This document shows positions 14,579 to 22,369 of a DNA stretch of 28,491 nt, one piece after another (position 1 is the stretch's first letter; every line of letters begins with the position of its first letter). Under the pieces are notes generated by a model. The model made no database searches. It saw nothing but the letters and a program-made list of their open reading frames with translations, and was not told where the DNA came from. The stretch spans positions 1 through 28,491 of the IMG/VR virus record IMGVR_UViG_3300010885_026192; one strand, written 5' to 3'. Both the position numbers and the translations under genes were made by a program. The stretch is from a virus.

Positions 14579-15196
14579 TGGTGGTGGACTCCGGTTTGTA
14601 GTGTTTGATGGTCAAAAGGCGCTGCACAAAGGCCTCTATGTCGGTCACGCCCAGCAGCTCTACGGCCATCGGCAGGCCCGCCCAGTCGATGTCTCGCCGG
14701 GCAGTGCCCAGCATTCGCCAGCCTTGAATGGCTTGGCGGTGCAGGGGGTCAAAAGGGGGTGGTTCTTCGCCCTCGTACTGGCCGCTGGCCAGGAGGGCTA
14801 TGAGTTTTTTTCGGCTGCGGCTTTAGCGGTGTGGTGCTCTACGGCGGCTTGCAAAATGGCGCTGGCCAGCAAGCGCACCCAGGCGGCGTGGTCGCTGGCC
14901 AGCTCAGCCCACAGGGGCGCGCTAAAAGGCAGCGGGTCGCTGCTGCCCACGGCGGCGCCCAAGATGGTGGCCTCGGTAAAGCCGCGCCAGTCCACCGTGG
15001 CGCGCAGCACGTCGGCAAACTCGACCGACACGCTGCCGTCTTTGCCCTCTTTGTCGCCGCCCTTAAACAGGTGCTGCGCCACCTCTACCTCGGTAGGCCG
15101 TGCAATGCGCACAGCCAGGCCCGCGTGCTCGGGGTGGGGCAGCTCTACCCACTGCATGCGCGCCTCGCGCAGGCGCTTGATTACAGCGTCGCTCAT
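14553..15196 (-). CDS. Tail assembly chaperone long form (gpGT-like, -1 frameshift)
   Basis: Programmed -1 slippage at A AAA AAC (14810-14804), four codons before the end of the zero-frame ORF including its stop, joins residues 1-131 of the short chaperone to 83 further residues in the -1 frame (begins LIALLASGQYEGEEPPPFD, includes DIDWAGLPMAVELLGVTDIE), stopping at 14555-14553. The 214-aa product matches the lambda gpGT arrangement, in which a minor fusion binds both tape measure and tail tube protein. The extension fills the 220-bp gap between the short form and the tape measure and overlaps the latter's start by 26 bp. Frameshift efficiency cannot be judged. Confidence 0.85.
14798..15196 (-). 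CDS. Tail assembly chaperone short form (gpG-like)
   Basis: A 132-aa acidic protein (MSDAVIKRLREARMQWVELP start; VEVAQHLFKGGDKEG; VEFADVLRATVDWRGFTEA) typical of tail assembly chaperones encoded between tail tube and tape measure. It would coat the tape measure during tail assembly and is absent from finished virions. The ATG overlaps the tail tube stop by 4 bp. The ORF ends EKNS just after the slippery sequence used for the long form. Confidence 0.85.
   Translation of the reverse strand: MSDAVIKRLREARMQWVELPHPEHAGLAVRIARPTEVEVAQHLFKGGDKEGKDGSVSVEFADVLRATVDWRGFTEATILGAAVGSSDPLPFSAPLWAELASDHAAWVRLLASAILQAAVEHHTAKAAAEKNS
14804..14810 (-). promoter_or_regulatory. Programmed -1 ribosomal frameshift site A AAA AAC
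   Basis: In the zero frame the codons are GCC GAA AAA AAC TCA TAG, so AAAAAAC stands in the canonical X XXY YYZ register two codons before the stop. An ORF of 83 codons is open in the -1 frame immediately afterwards. Confidence 0.88.
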
Positions 15197-15843
15197 GCTG
15201 CGGGCAGGCGCAGGGCGCGGCCTTTGACCGTGCAGTTAAAACCGCTGGTGACATTGGCGTCCATCTGTGTGGACATGGTGGGCAGGCTGGGCTGACCACG
15301 GAAGATGACGCGCGCTCCGTTTGCGTAGGTAGCGCGGATCAGAATGTATGCACCCGACACGGCGGCGGCTTCTACCGTGTCAAAAGCGGTGTTGGTGGCT
15401 GATGGCACCAGCGATCCAAAGTTTGCGCTTTGGGCGCTGAGCATGCCATTTTCTTCTTGCTTTACATCGTCTTCTAGCGTGGTGGTGTCAATCTTGGTGG
15501 CCTCGCCGCCGGACAGCTCAAAGCTGGTGACCACGCCAAACGTGCCCCAGGTGGCCACAGGCACAAAGGTGCCGGTGCCGTAGGTGCTGTAGTTGGTAGT
15601 GTTGAGCTTCTCTAACGTAAAACCGTCGGTGGTTTTGGCAGTAACGCTTTGGGCCATGCCTTCAAGCTGGGTCATGCCGGTGACGGCGTCAAAGTAGCCA
15701 ATGGTGCCATCGGTCATGGCATGGGCAGTGCTGGTGGCTACGCCCTGCACTGCCTTGGTTACTGCAGACACCGTTTTGGCGGTACCGTAGGTGAGCGCAA
15801 CTTCGATCTTGACGTTGCGGCCCTTGAGAGTGGAAACACCCAT
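15193..15843 (-). CDS. Major tail tube protein
   Basis: A 216-aa beta-rich protein (STLKGRNVKIEVALTYGTAK start; TKAVQGVATSTAHAMTDGTIGYFD; IDTTTLEDDVKQEENG; RVIFRGQPSLPTMST) matching siphophage tail tube proteins of the lambda gpV / phage_tail_3 type. Hexamers of it would stack around the tape measure. AGGAG lies 7 nt before the ATG. It is the first gene after a strong terminator, so its transcription must depend on readthrough, antitermination or an unseen promoter. It overlaps the chaperone gene by 4 bp. Confidence 0.88.
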   Translation of the reverse strand: MGVSTLKGRNVKIEVALTYGTAKTVSAVTKAVQGVATSTAHAMTDGTIGYFDAVTGMTQLEGMAQSVTAKTTDGFTLEKLNTTNYSTYGTGTFVPVATWGTFGVVTSFELSGGEATKIDTTTLEDDVKQEENGMLSAQSANFGSLVPSATNTAFDTVEAAAVSGAYILIRATYANGARVIFRGQPSLPTMSTQMDANVTSGFNCTVKGRALRLPAA

Positions 15844-15876
15844 GATGAGACTCCTAAAAAATACCGCAAGGCGGCG

Positions 15877-15904
15877 AAAAAAAAGCCCGCTGGTAAGGCG
15901 GGCT
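15877..15904 (-). terminator. Intrinsic terminator between head and tail modules
   Basis: On the minus strand AGCCCGC (15904-15898) pairs with GCGGGCT (15890-15884) around a seven-base loop and runs directly into T residues through 15877. It lies about 34 bp upstream of the tail tube start, inside an otherwise continuous late operon. Confidence 0.85.
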
Positions 15905-15921
15905 GCTGCTGAAAAAAAGTT

Positions 15922-15981
15922 CTCCGTAAAGCCCTCCGGAGAGCCCTCCGGAGAGGCCTCCGGAAGGGCTTCCGGAAAGGC
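15922..15981. repeat. Five 12-bp tandem repeats with TCCGGA palindromes
   Basis: Units CTCCGTAAAGCC, CTCCGGAGAGCC, CTCCGGAGAGGC, CTCCGGAAGGGC and TTCCGGAAAGGC follow one another without gaps. Four carry the palindrome TCCGGA. They sit between the tail terminator stop and the transcription terminator. In RNA, neighbouring units can pair to make tandem GC-rich hairpins. Confidence 0.9.
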
Positions 15982-15994
15982 TGGTTTGACTTGG

Positions 15995-16348
15995 CTACAC
16001 CCACCATTCGACTGTCAAAATCTCGGACTCCAGGTCAAGCTCTTCGTCGTAGCCCGTGGTGCGCCCGGTAACGCGCTGGCCTGCGGCCTCTATGGCCAGC
16101 TCTGCGGCGTCAGCCACGGCCACGGCGGCAAGGCGGTTGTCTGCCCAGCATTGCAGGGCAAAGGGCACGCGGGTGCTGAGCACGTCGCCGCTCAGGCCAC
16201 GGTCCACCGTGGTGTCGCCAGCGGTGTAGACCACAAAGGGGCGCGCGGCGGTGGCCTCTATGCGGTCTTGGGCAACGCGGTCGGCCACCAGGGCTGCCAG
16301 GGGGGCATAGGCCAGCAGTGCGGCGCGCAGGTCGGTTGCAAAACTCAC
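15995..16348 (-). CDS. Tail terminator / completion protein (DUF3168)
   Basis: A 117-aa protein of the DUF3168 family: SFATDLRAALLAYAPLAALVADRV at the start, ARPFVVYTAGDTTVD in the middle and LDLESEILTVEWWV at the end. It would cap the tail tube and bind the head connector side, like lambda gpU-type terminators. The GTG start at 16348 overlaps the gp10 stop (GTGA) and is preferred over a longer in-frame start at 16387 lying inside that gene. It is the last gene before the repeat array and terminator. Confidence 0.85.
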   Translation of the reverse strand: MSFATDLRAALLAYAPLAALVADRVAQDRIEATAARPFVVYTAGDTTVDRGLSGDVLSTRVPFALQCWADNRLAAVAVADAAELAIEAAGQRVTGRTTGYDEELDLESEILTVEWWV

Positions 16349-16890
16349 GGCTCTACCTTTGCTGTTGCGTTGGCCTTGGCAATCCACTTGTTTACGGCCA
16401 CGGTAAATATGTCGAGTGCGTCTTTAAGCCGTGAGGCTGCGTTACGCAAAAACTTTTTGCCCGGTATCTGCGCCGCAGCGCCCCGACGGCGGGCCTGGCG
16501 GCGCTGCACCTTGGTGGCAAAGCCGGCGCGGCTGCTGGCAGGCGTCCAGCCAAATTCTTGAAAGCGCCAGTAAAACGGGTCTTTGCCGCTTTTGGCGCCC
16601 CGCGCTGCGCCAGTGGCAGGCTTGACGTTGACAAACACGCCCACATTGCCCGCCTTGCGCGCGGCCTTGCTGGTGCGCACTTTGATGGCGCCCTTGAGCG
16701 TGCCAGGGCTGCGGTATGGCGCCTTGACGCTTGCAGACAGCACGGGCGCGTTGCGCTTGGCGTCGTCACGCACCAGGCGGGCGCCTGCGGCCAGGGCGTT
16801 GCGCAATACCTTTTTGCGCATGGTGGGCACCAGGGCGCGCAGCTTGGCGGCGGCGTCTTCGGCGCCGGTGATCTTTACGCTAACGTCCAT
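16345..16890 (-). CDS. HK97 gp10-like head-tail / tail completion protein
   Basis: A 181-aa basic protein of the HK97 gp10 family: DVSVKITGAEDAAAKLRALVP at the start, then AAGARLVRDDAKRNAPV and DPFYWRFQEFGW, the conserved Y-x-x-x-x-E-F-G-like region. It takes part in joining head and tail. The ATG at 16890 with GAGG nine bases upstream is preferred over a GTG three codons earlier. It overlaps the head closure gene by 11 bp. Confidence 0.88.
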   Translation of the reverse strand: MDVSVKITGAEDAAAKLRALVPTMRKKVLRNALAAGARLVRDDAKRNAPVLSASVKAPYRSPGTLKGAIKVRTSKAARKAGNVGVFVNVKPATGAARGAKSGKDPFYWRFQEFGWTPASSRAGFATKVQRRQARRRGAAAQIPGKKFLRNAASRLKDALDIFTVAVNKWIAKANATAKVEP

Positions 16891-17212
16891 CGCGCACACC
16901 CTCTAAGCACATGATCTCAAGCATCTCATTGCGGCCCACGGGTATGACGCCGGTAATGTGGTGCTCCACACCTTTGTGCACCAGGCGCAGAGTGGCGTCA
17001 ATGTCGGTGCGGTAGCGGATGCGCACCTTAACGGTTTGCTCTTGCTGCGCCTGTGCGGCTGCAAAAAACTCGCGCCCGCGCACGGCTTGCACTTGCGCCC
17101 ACACGGTGCACACGTTTGTCCAGGTAAAGGCCTGTTGGCCTACGGCGTCTTTGCTGCCGGTGCGGCGCTGCAAGGTAACGCGCTGGTCCATGCTGCCTAT
17201 GTCCATGCCCAT
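16880..17212 (-). CDS. Head closure / head-tail adaptor protein
   Basis: A 110-aa protein of the SPP1 gp16 / phage head-tail joining family: MDQRVTLQRRTGSKDAVGQ, WTNVCTVWAQVQAVRGREFFAA and VKVRIRYRTDIDATLRL are typical. It would plug the connector after packaging and provide the tail docking surface. The ATG at 17212 lies 2 bp after the connector stop; ATGs at 17206 and 17191 are alternatives, and a GTG at 17224 would overlap the connector. Confidence 0.88.
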   Translation of the reverse strand: MGMDIGSMDQRVTLQRRTGSKDAVGQQAFTWTNVCTVWAQVQAVRGREFFAAAQAQQEQTVKVRIRYRTDIDATLRLVHKGVEHHITGVIPVGRNEMLEIMCLEGVRDGR

Positions 17213-17214
17213 GC

Positions 17215-17781
17215 TTAGCCCCACACCTTGTAACGGTCAAGCAGGCGGTCGGCAAAGCCCAGTGCATGCGTCTGCACTTTGCCTTCGGCCTGCCGGTTTT
17301 CAAACATGGCGCCCACTTGCAGCAATATCCAAGACTTGATGAGCTCGGGCACGGCGGCGGCGTTGGCGTAGCCTGCGGTGTAGGTCACGGCCACGGCGTT
17401 GACTTGATCGCGCGTATCGGGCCAGCTCGTGTCGTAGGCGGGCACCAGGTAGGCGTAGCCGGTGGCGTCGGCATTGTCTAGGGTGTAGAGGCTGCTGGCC
17501 AGGGTTTGCAGCACGCCGCTGGTGTCGGTGTATTGCACGCTGGTGATGCCCACGGCTGGCACGCGGGTGAGCTCAAAGGCCTCGGGGAAAGCGTCAAGCG
17601 TGAGCTGCCAGGCCTGCGGCATGAGCACGCGGCCCATGGCGTGCTCTGCGGACTCGGTGGCAGCACCTATCAGCATGGTGATGAGGGCGTCTTCGGTGTC
17701 AACGTCCACGCGCAGGTGGGCTTTGGCCTCGGCCAGGCTGACTGCCAGGGCGCTGGGGGCGACTATGCGTTTAAGGGACAT
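17215..17781 (-). CDS. gp6-like head-tail connector
   Basis: A 188-aa protein of the HK97 gp6 / phage QLRG family: LAVSLAEAKAHLRVDVDTEDALITMLIGAA at the start, QAWQLTLDAFPEAFELTRVP mid-protein, and AVAVTYTAGYANAAAVPELIKSWILL near the end. It would form a dodecameric ring beneath the portal. Its place between the appendage cassette and head closure gene is as expected for HK97-type morphogenesis. Confidence 0.92.
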   Translation of the reverse strand: MSLKRIVAPSALAVSLAEAKAHLRVDVDTEDALITMLIGAATESAEHAMGRVLMPQAWQLTLDAFPEAFELTRVPAVGITSVQYTDTSGVLQTLASSLYTLDNADATGYAYLVPAYDTSWPDTRDQVNAVAVTYTAGYANAAAVPELIKSWILLQVGAMFENRQAEGKVQTHALGFADRLLDRYKVWG

Positions 17782-17787
17782 GGGCGG

Positions 17788-18114
17788 CTACTTTCTGCGC
17801 CCGCCGGTGTTGGCCGGGCGGGTGCTGGTGTGGGTCTGGGCGCTGCGGTGGGCGGCGGTGGTAATGGGTCTGTCGGTGGCTGGGCTGTCTGAGCTGTATG
17901 GGCGAATGCTGTTTTGGGGCTGCGGGCGGTCAACTGCTTGCAGTGCCATGGCGCGGGCGGTGGCTGGGCTGCCTGGGCGCGCGGTGGGCGCTGCGGCTGG
18001 GCGCGCGGTGGTGGCTGCGGGGCGCTGGCCTGCCAGTGCACCGGCAATGCTTGTTATCTGCCCCCATGCGTTGCCCCAAGCCTTGCCCCAGGCCCTGCCC
18101 CATGCGCTGGCCAA
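17788..18114 (-). CDS. Small Trp-Gly repeat phage protein of unknown function
   Basis: A 108-aa protein beginning with four AWG units (MASAWGRAWGKAWGNAWG), followed by a Pro/Ala/Thr-rich, probably disordered, basic tail ending GRRK. Small phage proteins with AWG-type amino ends are common next to head-tail connector genes, but their role is not known to me. The 12-bp DNA periodicity of the AWG region is visible near 18061-18108. Genes abut on both sides. Confidence 0.65.
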   Translation of the reverse strand: MASAWGRAWGKAWGNAWGQITSIAGALAGQRPAATTARPAAAPTARPGSPATARAMALQAVDRPQPQNSIRPYSSDSPATDRPITTAAHRSAQTHTSTRPANTGGRRK

Positions 18115-18657
18115 TTAAGGCCCCCAGGGGTCGATTTCGGTACCGCTGCCGCTGATGGTGTAGTTGTTAACCTTGACCACATTGACGGGCGGCGGGGCGG
18201 CGGCCATTTTTGCCAGCGTGGCCTCTGCTATTTCCTCAGCCGTAGGCCCGGCGCCAGTGGCTACTTCGCGAATCTCGTACTTGGCAAAGTCCACCACGAT
18301 GTTGATCTCTACGCCCACGCTCAAGGGCGCCAGGTCAAAGCATTCGGCGTTGGCGTAGCCGTCATCGGTGTAGGTGTCGCGCACCAGGGTGAGGGTGTGC
18401 GATCCGTTGTAGGGCACCAGGCGGCAACCGCGCAGCAGCTTGGCGGCGGCGGCGGTGTAGGTGAGGCCGGTGATTTTGGGGGCGTTGCCTGCGGCGCTGA
18501 TGATGGGCGTAAAGCGACGCTGGGCGGGCGTGGACTTGCGCAAGGCCAGCACCTCACGGTACACGGCCAAGGTGTCTAGCGTGCTGCCGCTGGCAGCGCT
18601 GGCGGCGCTTAAATAGATGCGGCGCGCGGTGTAGTCCACGCTGGCGACCAGGGCCAT
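18115..18657 (-). CDS. Conserved phage structural protein, appendage-associated
   Basis: A 180-aa protein beginning MALVASVDYTARRIYLSA, with TLDTLAVYREVLALRKS, LRGCRLVPYNGSHTLTLVRD and ATGAGPTAEEIAEATLAKM. I have seen this pattern in small phage proteins that accompany large beta-rich fibre-like proteins. It has no membrane or catalytic motif. Its place directly after the 1070-aa beta-helix-like gene and one other small gene makes it a likely partner of that protein, perhaps an adaptor or virion component. Function is inference. Confidence 0.7.
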   Translation of the reverse strand: MALVASVDYTARRIYLSAASAASGSTLDTLAVYREVLALRKSTPAQRRFTPIISAAGNAPKITGLTYTAAAAKLLRGCRLVPYNGSHTLTLVRDTYTDDGYANAECFDLAPLSVGVEINIVVDFAKYEIREVATGAGPTAEEIAEATLAKMAAAPPPVNVVKVNNYTISGSGTEIDPWGP

Positions 18658-18660
18658 GGC

Positions 18661-18993
18661 TTAGCTGCCTTGCACCACGTCGCCCACGGCGTTGATGGCG
18701 GTGTGGGGTATGTCTTGCACCATCCATCCCTTCACAAACTCGCTGATGGCCAGGCCTACGCCTGCGCCGCTGAGGGTGATCGACTGGCCGGTGATAGGGT
18801 CGGTGATGGTGACGGTGTTTTGCGCAAATTCGTCAAATTTGCGGCTGATGTTCAGCACGCGGTCTATGATTTGCACGGTTTGGTAATCGGCGTCTTTGAT
18901 GACCACTTGCACGGTGACGTTGGTCCACACGGGCAGGCCCTCGCGGGGCATGTCCAGGGTCATGCGCTGGGCGCGGAGTTTTTTGGTGCTCAT
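18661..18993 (-). CDS. Conserved hypothetical protein, appendage cassette
   Basis: A 110-aa protein (KKLRAQRMTLDMPREGLPVW; VQVVIKDADYQTVQIIDRVL; ITLSGAGVGLAISEFVKGWM), predicted mixed alpha/beta, soluble, with no recognised family. The start overlaps the stop of the large beta-helix-like gene by 4 bp, so the two are translationally coupled. Probably part of the same structural unit. Confidence 0.65.
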   Translation of the reverse strand: MSTKKLRAQRMTLDMPREGLPVWTNVTVQVVIKDADYQTVQIIDRVLNISRKFDEFAQNTVTITDPITGQSITLSGAGVGLAISEFVKGWMVQDIPHTAINAVGDVVQGS

Positions 18994-21900
18994 TGGTTGT
19001 AGTCCTGCTCAAGTGCGGGGCTGATGGTGGAGGCCGCGCTGGGCGTGATGAGGGAGGCGCCGTACTCAAGATAGTTGTTTGCAAGGATTTGCAGCCACAC
19101 GGTATTGCCCGCAGCGCCGTAGTAGGTAAAGCTGGCAGCCGGGCACGAGGTGGTGCCCGCAAGCACGGTGCCCAGGTCGCCATTGGCCGCGCTGTCTTGG
19201 TCGTAAATGTGCACCTGCGCGCCCAGCAGGGACACGGTGGGCGCGATGGTGAGCGGGGCGCGAATGCCGGTGCTATCAGACAAGATGCCGGTAAACGCCG
19301 TGGTGTTGCCAGCGGTGATGGCCGCAGTGGACAGCAGGCCGCTGCCCATGGTGACGCCGGGGGCGAAGGCGCTGCCCGCGTTAAGGGTGAGCGTGCCGCC
19401 TGCCAGCGCCCACGGCGCGCCCGTGGTGGCCAGGGTGACGGGGTAGGCACCCACGCTGCAAAAGCTACCGGCCTTGGCAGCCACGCGGGCGGTGGCGATG
19501 CCGCCTGCCGTGGTCTCAAAGTAGGCGGCGTAGTCATACACCCGGTCGGGGTTGCCTAGCACGGTGTACGCGGCCACCGTGGCGGCGGTGGACTGGGTGA
19601 TGTTGGGGTCGGTGGCCAGGGCAGCGGCCACGGTGGTGCTGGCGGTGGCCGGGGTGTGCGTGCCGGTCTGGGCGGTGGTGCCGTAGCGGGCGATCTTAAA
19701 CGCCCAGGTGCCGGTGCCGCCGGTGGTGTCTAGGGTGTAGCTGGTGCCGCTGCTGGCCACAAAGTCCACCTGCGTGCCGCTGGCGTTGGCTACGTAGATG
19801 CTGCTGCCTGCGGTAAGGCCCGTGATGGTGAAACTGGTGACGAGCTGGGTGACTACGTTGGCGCCCACGGTGCCGATGGTGGCGCCGCCTGCCCGGCGCA
19901 CGGTGACTAGGGCGGTGCCGGTGTTGCTGATGGTGCCAGTGACGGTGCCGCCGGTCATGGTGACGGTGGTGGGGCTGTTAGTGGCGTGCGTGAGGTCGCC
20001 ATCGATGGTGACGCCGGTGCGCGCCGTGGGGGTGGCCTGCAGCACATCGCCCACCAGTGCAATATCTGCAAGCGCTGCACTTAGCGTAAAGGCCGGGGCG
20101 GTCAAGGTGCCGCCTGTCAGTGCGCCAACAATGGCCACATTGGCCGCAGTTGTAAAAATCTTGCCGTCGCCTGAGGTCAGGATGGGCGCTAGGCGGTTGC
20201 TGGCCTCGTATTGCTTGGTCCAGTCGTACACCTCACGCAACGTGCGCGCGCCAAAAGTGAACGTTCCGGCGGCGTAGGCGACGTCAGTCAAGGCAGCGGC
20301 GGTCGACTCGGATAGCTGCACCACGGGATCAACTGTAAGCGTTGGGCTGGTGGGCGCATACGTGTAGCCGTAGTGCTGCGACCAGTCAATCCAAGGATTG
20401 ACCGACATGCCCGAAAACCAATAATTGCCCGTGCCAAGTGTGGCCGTTGTCTGGCCGCTTATAGCGACTATCAGCAGGCCGGTGGTCGTGGGCGTGACTG
20501 TAATCGTGCCTTGATAGTCGGTGGCCGCAGTGCCTCCCGCCGTAAAGGTCTGGGGCGTAATGCCAAGGCCCGACACGGTGACGGTAGGCGGCGTGGCCGT
20601 GCCATAGTTGGCATCGTAGCGCAGGCCAAAGCGGAAGATGTAGGCAACCCCTGCCGATGCGGCTACGCTAAATGTGTAGCCGTGGGGCGTGTTTGCAATG
20701 TAAGGAGAAAACCGGATTGAGCTGCGCGAGCGAAGGAGTTGCGCGTTATCTCGGATGATCGAGCCGGTGTTTAGGTAGATTTCCTGTTGTGTTGGATCGC
20801 CGTTTTTGTTAAGTGTCGTAACAGGCTTGTTGACAAGTGCGTTTTGATATGTTGATGGCAATACCACTGGCGTTGCTGGAAGTGCACAGTTATTAAAATT
20901 TAGGGTAGATAAAGAGTTATTACTATTGAAAAGCAATTGCGTACTATTTAAAAATCCATAGGTTTGACCAAAAGAACAATTATCAAATGTGTAATCGCCT
21001 TGCAAAATACCTAGTAAATGGTTTGAACCATCCATAGTGACGCCGTCCATTGAAAAACCAATCATGGATGCTCCATTATTGAGATTATTATTATTAGTAA
21101 TTCGACCGTTAACTATCTTGCAACCCACACCGCCTTGCGAAAATTGACTAAAAATTGCGCCATAAACACCACAAAAAAATGCGTTATTAAAATAGCCTGT
21201 ACCGCCCTGAGATGTGTAAACTGCGCTCAATCCGCTGCTGTATCCCTGCCTTGAATACACAGTTGGATAAGTCCAATTTCCTGAATAACCATATTTAACT
21301 CCTAAAAGTGCGTTAGCCCCTGCTGCGTTTGTACCATCAGGTAGTAAGTCGCAAGCTGCAATATTGTCCAAAATACCTAGTGGTGAATTTGCAACTGTTA
21401 CAGCGTTTGTGCCTGCAATACCAAAACCGCCACTATCACCTTGCCCATAAAGCCCGTGAGTAGCTACATGCTTGATGTTAATTGTTGCCGCAGCTTGCGT
21501 AGTCTGACAAAGAACTAGCACATACGCACCAAACGAGCCGGAGTACGATTGCCACAAAACATTGCTTGATAAGTTTCCGCCCCAAGCACCGGCTAGTCTT
21601 GCGTTTACTAATCCTGTTGTCCAACCGACTACATTGCCGGACACGCTAGTTAAAACTCGATGCTCACGTTGCGTTGCCGTTGTGTTAGTTGCTTCAATAA
21701 AGATAATATCGCCAACAGCCCAACCCGTAGCATTGCTCACTGTAATGCTTGTTGCACCCGCAGAGATTGCCGCAGCAACTTGAAACTGACGATTGCGTGT
21801 CGCACCCACCTCTGACCACTCCGCAAAGCGAGTTGTTGCGCCCCAGCTAATGTTGTATTTGCTGTTGGCGAGCGTGGCTGAATAATTTGTTTTTACTATA

Positions 21901-22202
21901 GATGTAATACCCGATGGTATTGGCGAGGCAATAGTGCCTCTACGCCATACGGCATCTGTACCGCTGTTTACCAAAGTGCCTTTTAACGTCAGGCTGGTGT
22001 TGACAGTTGTTGAGAATATGCAAGAGCCAGCAACCGTCAAAGCTGCTGTTGCTGTGTCATTGCCCCAGATGTGGGTGCCGGTAATCGTGACCGCGTGGCC
22101 TACGGCGATAGTTACGGTATCGCCCTCAACGGGAACTACACCCCCCACCCAAGTGCTGCCCACATTGGACAGGCCCGACTGCGCTGATGTAATTGCTGCC
22201 AT
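18990..22202 (-). CDS. Large G8/beta-helix-like virion protein, possible head fibre
   Basis: A 1070-aa protein rich in Thr, Ser, Gly, Ala and Asn. The first 60 residues resemble a G8 domain (STWVGGVVPVEGDTVTIAVG). Residues about 200-480 are Asn/Gly-rich with short alternating strands, as in right-handed beta-helices (FDNCSFGQTYGFLNS; KIVNGRITNNNNLNNGASMI). The carboxy half has repeated TLTAPAFTLS and GGTVTGTISNTG strands. No signal peptide is seen. It lies in the head module, between the capsid and connector genes, far from the tail-tip genes, which suggests a capsid- or neck-attached fibre. DNA from about 20700 to 22050 is lower in GC than the rest. A polysaccharide-binding or degrading role is possible; no catalytic site is identifiable. 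Confidence 0.75.
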   Translation of the reverse strand: MAAITSAQSGLSNVGSTWVGGVVPVEGDTVTIAVGHAVTITGTHIWGNDTATAALTVAGSCIFSTTVNTSLTLKGTLVNSGTDAVWRRGTIASPIPSGITSIVKTNYSATLANSKYNISWGATTRFAEWSEVGATRNRQFQVAAAISAGATSITVSNATGWAVGDIIFIEATNTTATQREHRVLTSVSGNVVGWTTGLVNARLAGAWGGNLSSNVLWQSYSGSFGAYVLVLCQTTQAAATINIKHVATHGLYGQGDSGGFGIAGTNAVTVANSPLGILDNIAACDLLPDGTNAAGANALLGVKYGYSGNWTYPTVYSRQGYSSGLSAVYTSQGGTGYFNNAFFCGVYGAIFSQFSQGGVGCKIVNGRITNNNNLNNGASMIGFSMDGVTMDGSNHLLGILQGDYTFDNCSFGQTYGFLNSTQLLFNSNNSLSTLNFNNCALPATPVVLPSTYQNALVNKPVTTLNKNGDPTQQEIYLNTGSIIRDNAQLLRSRSSIRFSPYIANTPHGYTFSVAASAGVAYIFRFGLRYDANYGTATPPTVTVSGLGITPQTFTAGGTAATDYQGTITVTPTTTGLLIVAISGQTTATLGTGNYWFSGMSVNPWIDWSQHYGYTYAPTSPTLTVDPVVQLSESTAAALTDVAYAAGTFTFGARTLREVYDWTKQYEASNRLAPILTSGDGKIFTTAANVAIVGALTGGTLTAPAFTLSAALADIALVGDVLQATPTARTGVTIDGDLTHATNSPTTVTMTGGTVTGTISNTGTALVTVRRAGGATIGTVGANVVTQLVTSFTITGLTAGSSIYVANASGTQVDFVASSGTSYTLDTTGGTGTWAFKIARYGTTAQTGTHTPATASTTVAAALATDPNITQSTAATVAAYTVLGNPDRVYDYAAYFETTAGGIATARVAAKAGSFCSVGAYPVTLATTGAPWALAGGTLTLNAGSAFAPGVTMGSGLLSTAAITAGNTTAFTGILSDSTGIRAPLTIAPTVSLLGAQVHIYDQDSAANGDLGTVLAGTTSCPAASFTYYGAAGNTVWLQILANNYLEYGASLITPSAASTISPALEQDYNQ

Positions 22203-22298
22203 CTACGCGCCCTCGTACACCGTGACGGTGCTCACAATGTCGCCCGTGGCGGGGTCGGTGTTGGCGGTGGTGTACATGGTGGGTGCAGTGAGCGGCAT
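22203..22298 (-). CDS. 31-aa ORF upstream of the fibre-like gene
   Basis: Starts with ATG at 22298 and ends with a TAG that directly abuts the next ATG at 22202. The product (MPLTAPTMYTTANTDPATGD, then IVSTVTVYEGA) is soluble and has no recognised family. GAGGG at its 3' end could serve as the ribosome-binding site of the large gene, so it may act as a coupling leader. Its own ribosome-binding site is weak. Confidence 0.5.
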   Translation of the reverse strand: MPLTAPTMYTTANTDPATGDIVSTVTVYEGA

Positions 22299-22314
22299 GG
22301 CAGGTTGATCTGCA

Positions 22315-22346
22315 AATAGCCCTGCGCGCGGGGCGGCAGGGCTATT
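22315..22346. terminator. Perfect 11-bp hairpin, possible attenuator
   Basis: AATAGCCCTGC (22315-22325) and GCAGGGCTATT (22336-22346) are exact inverted repeats around a GC-rich ten-base loop. The minus-strand 3' side has only TATTTG, so termination would be weak. It separates the capsid-adjacent gene from the fibre cassette. Confidence 0.55.
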
Positions 22347-22369
22347 CACGCATCAGGCTGTGGGCAGCC

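Noticed and set aside
13938-15227. 429-codon open frame on the plus strand
   Set aside because: Antisense shadow of the tape measure and chaperone genes in high-GC DNA; composition is Ser/Ala/Arg-rich without any family pattern.
15759-16007. 82-codon minus-strand frame across the 12-bp repeats (RRALRRALRR-type peptide)
   Set aside because: Arises from the repeat and terminator sequence and overlaps two well-supported genes; no ribosome-binding site or family.
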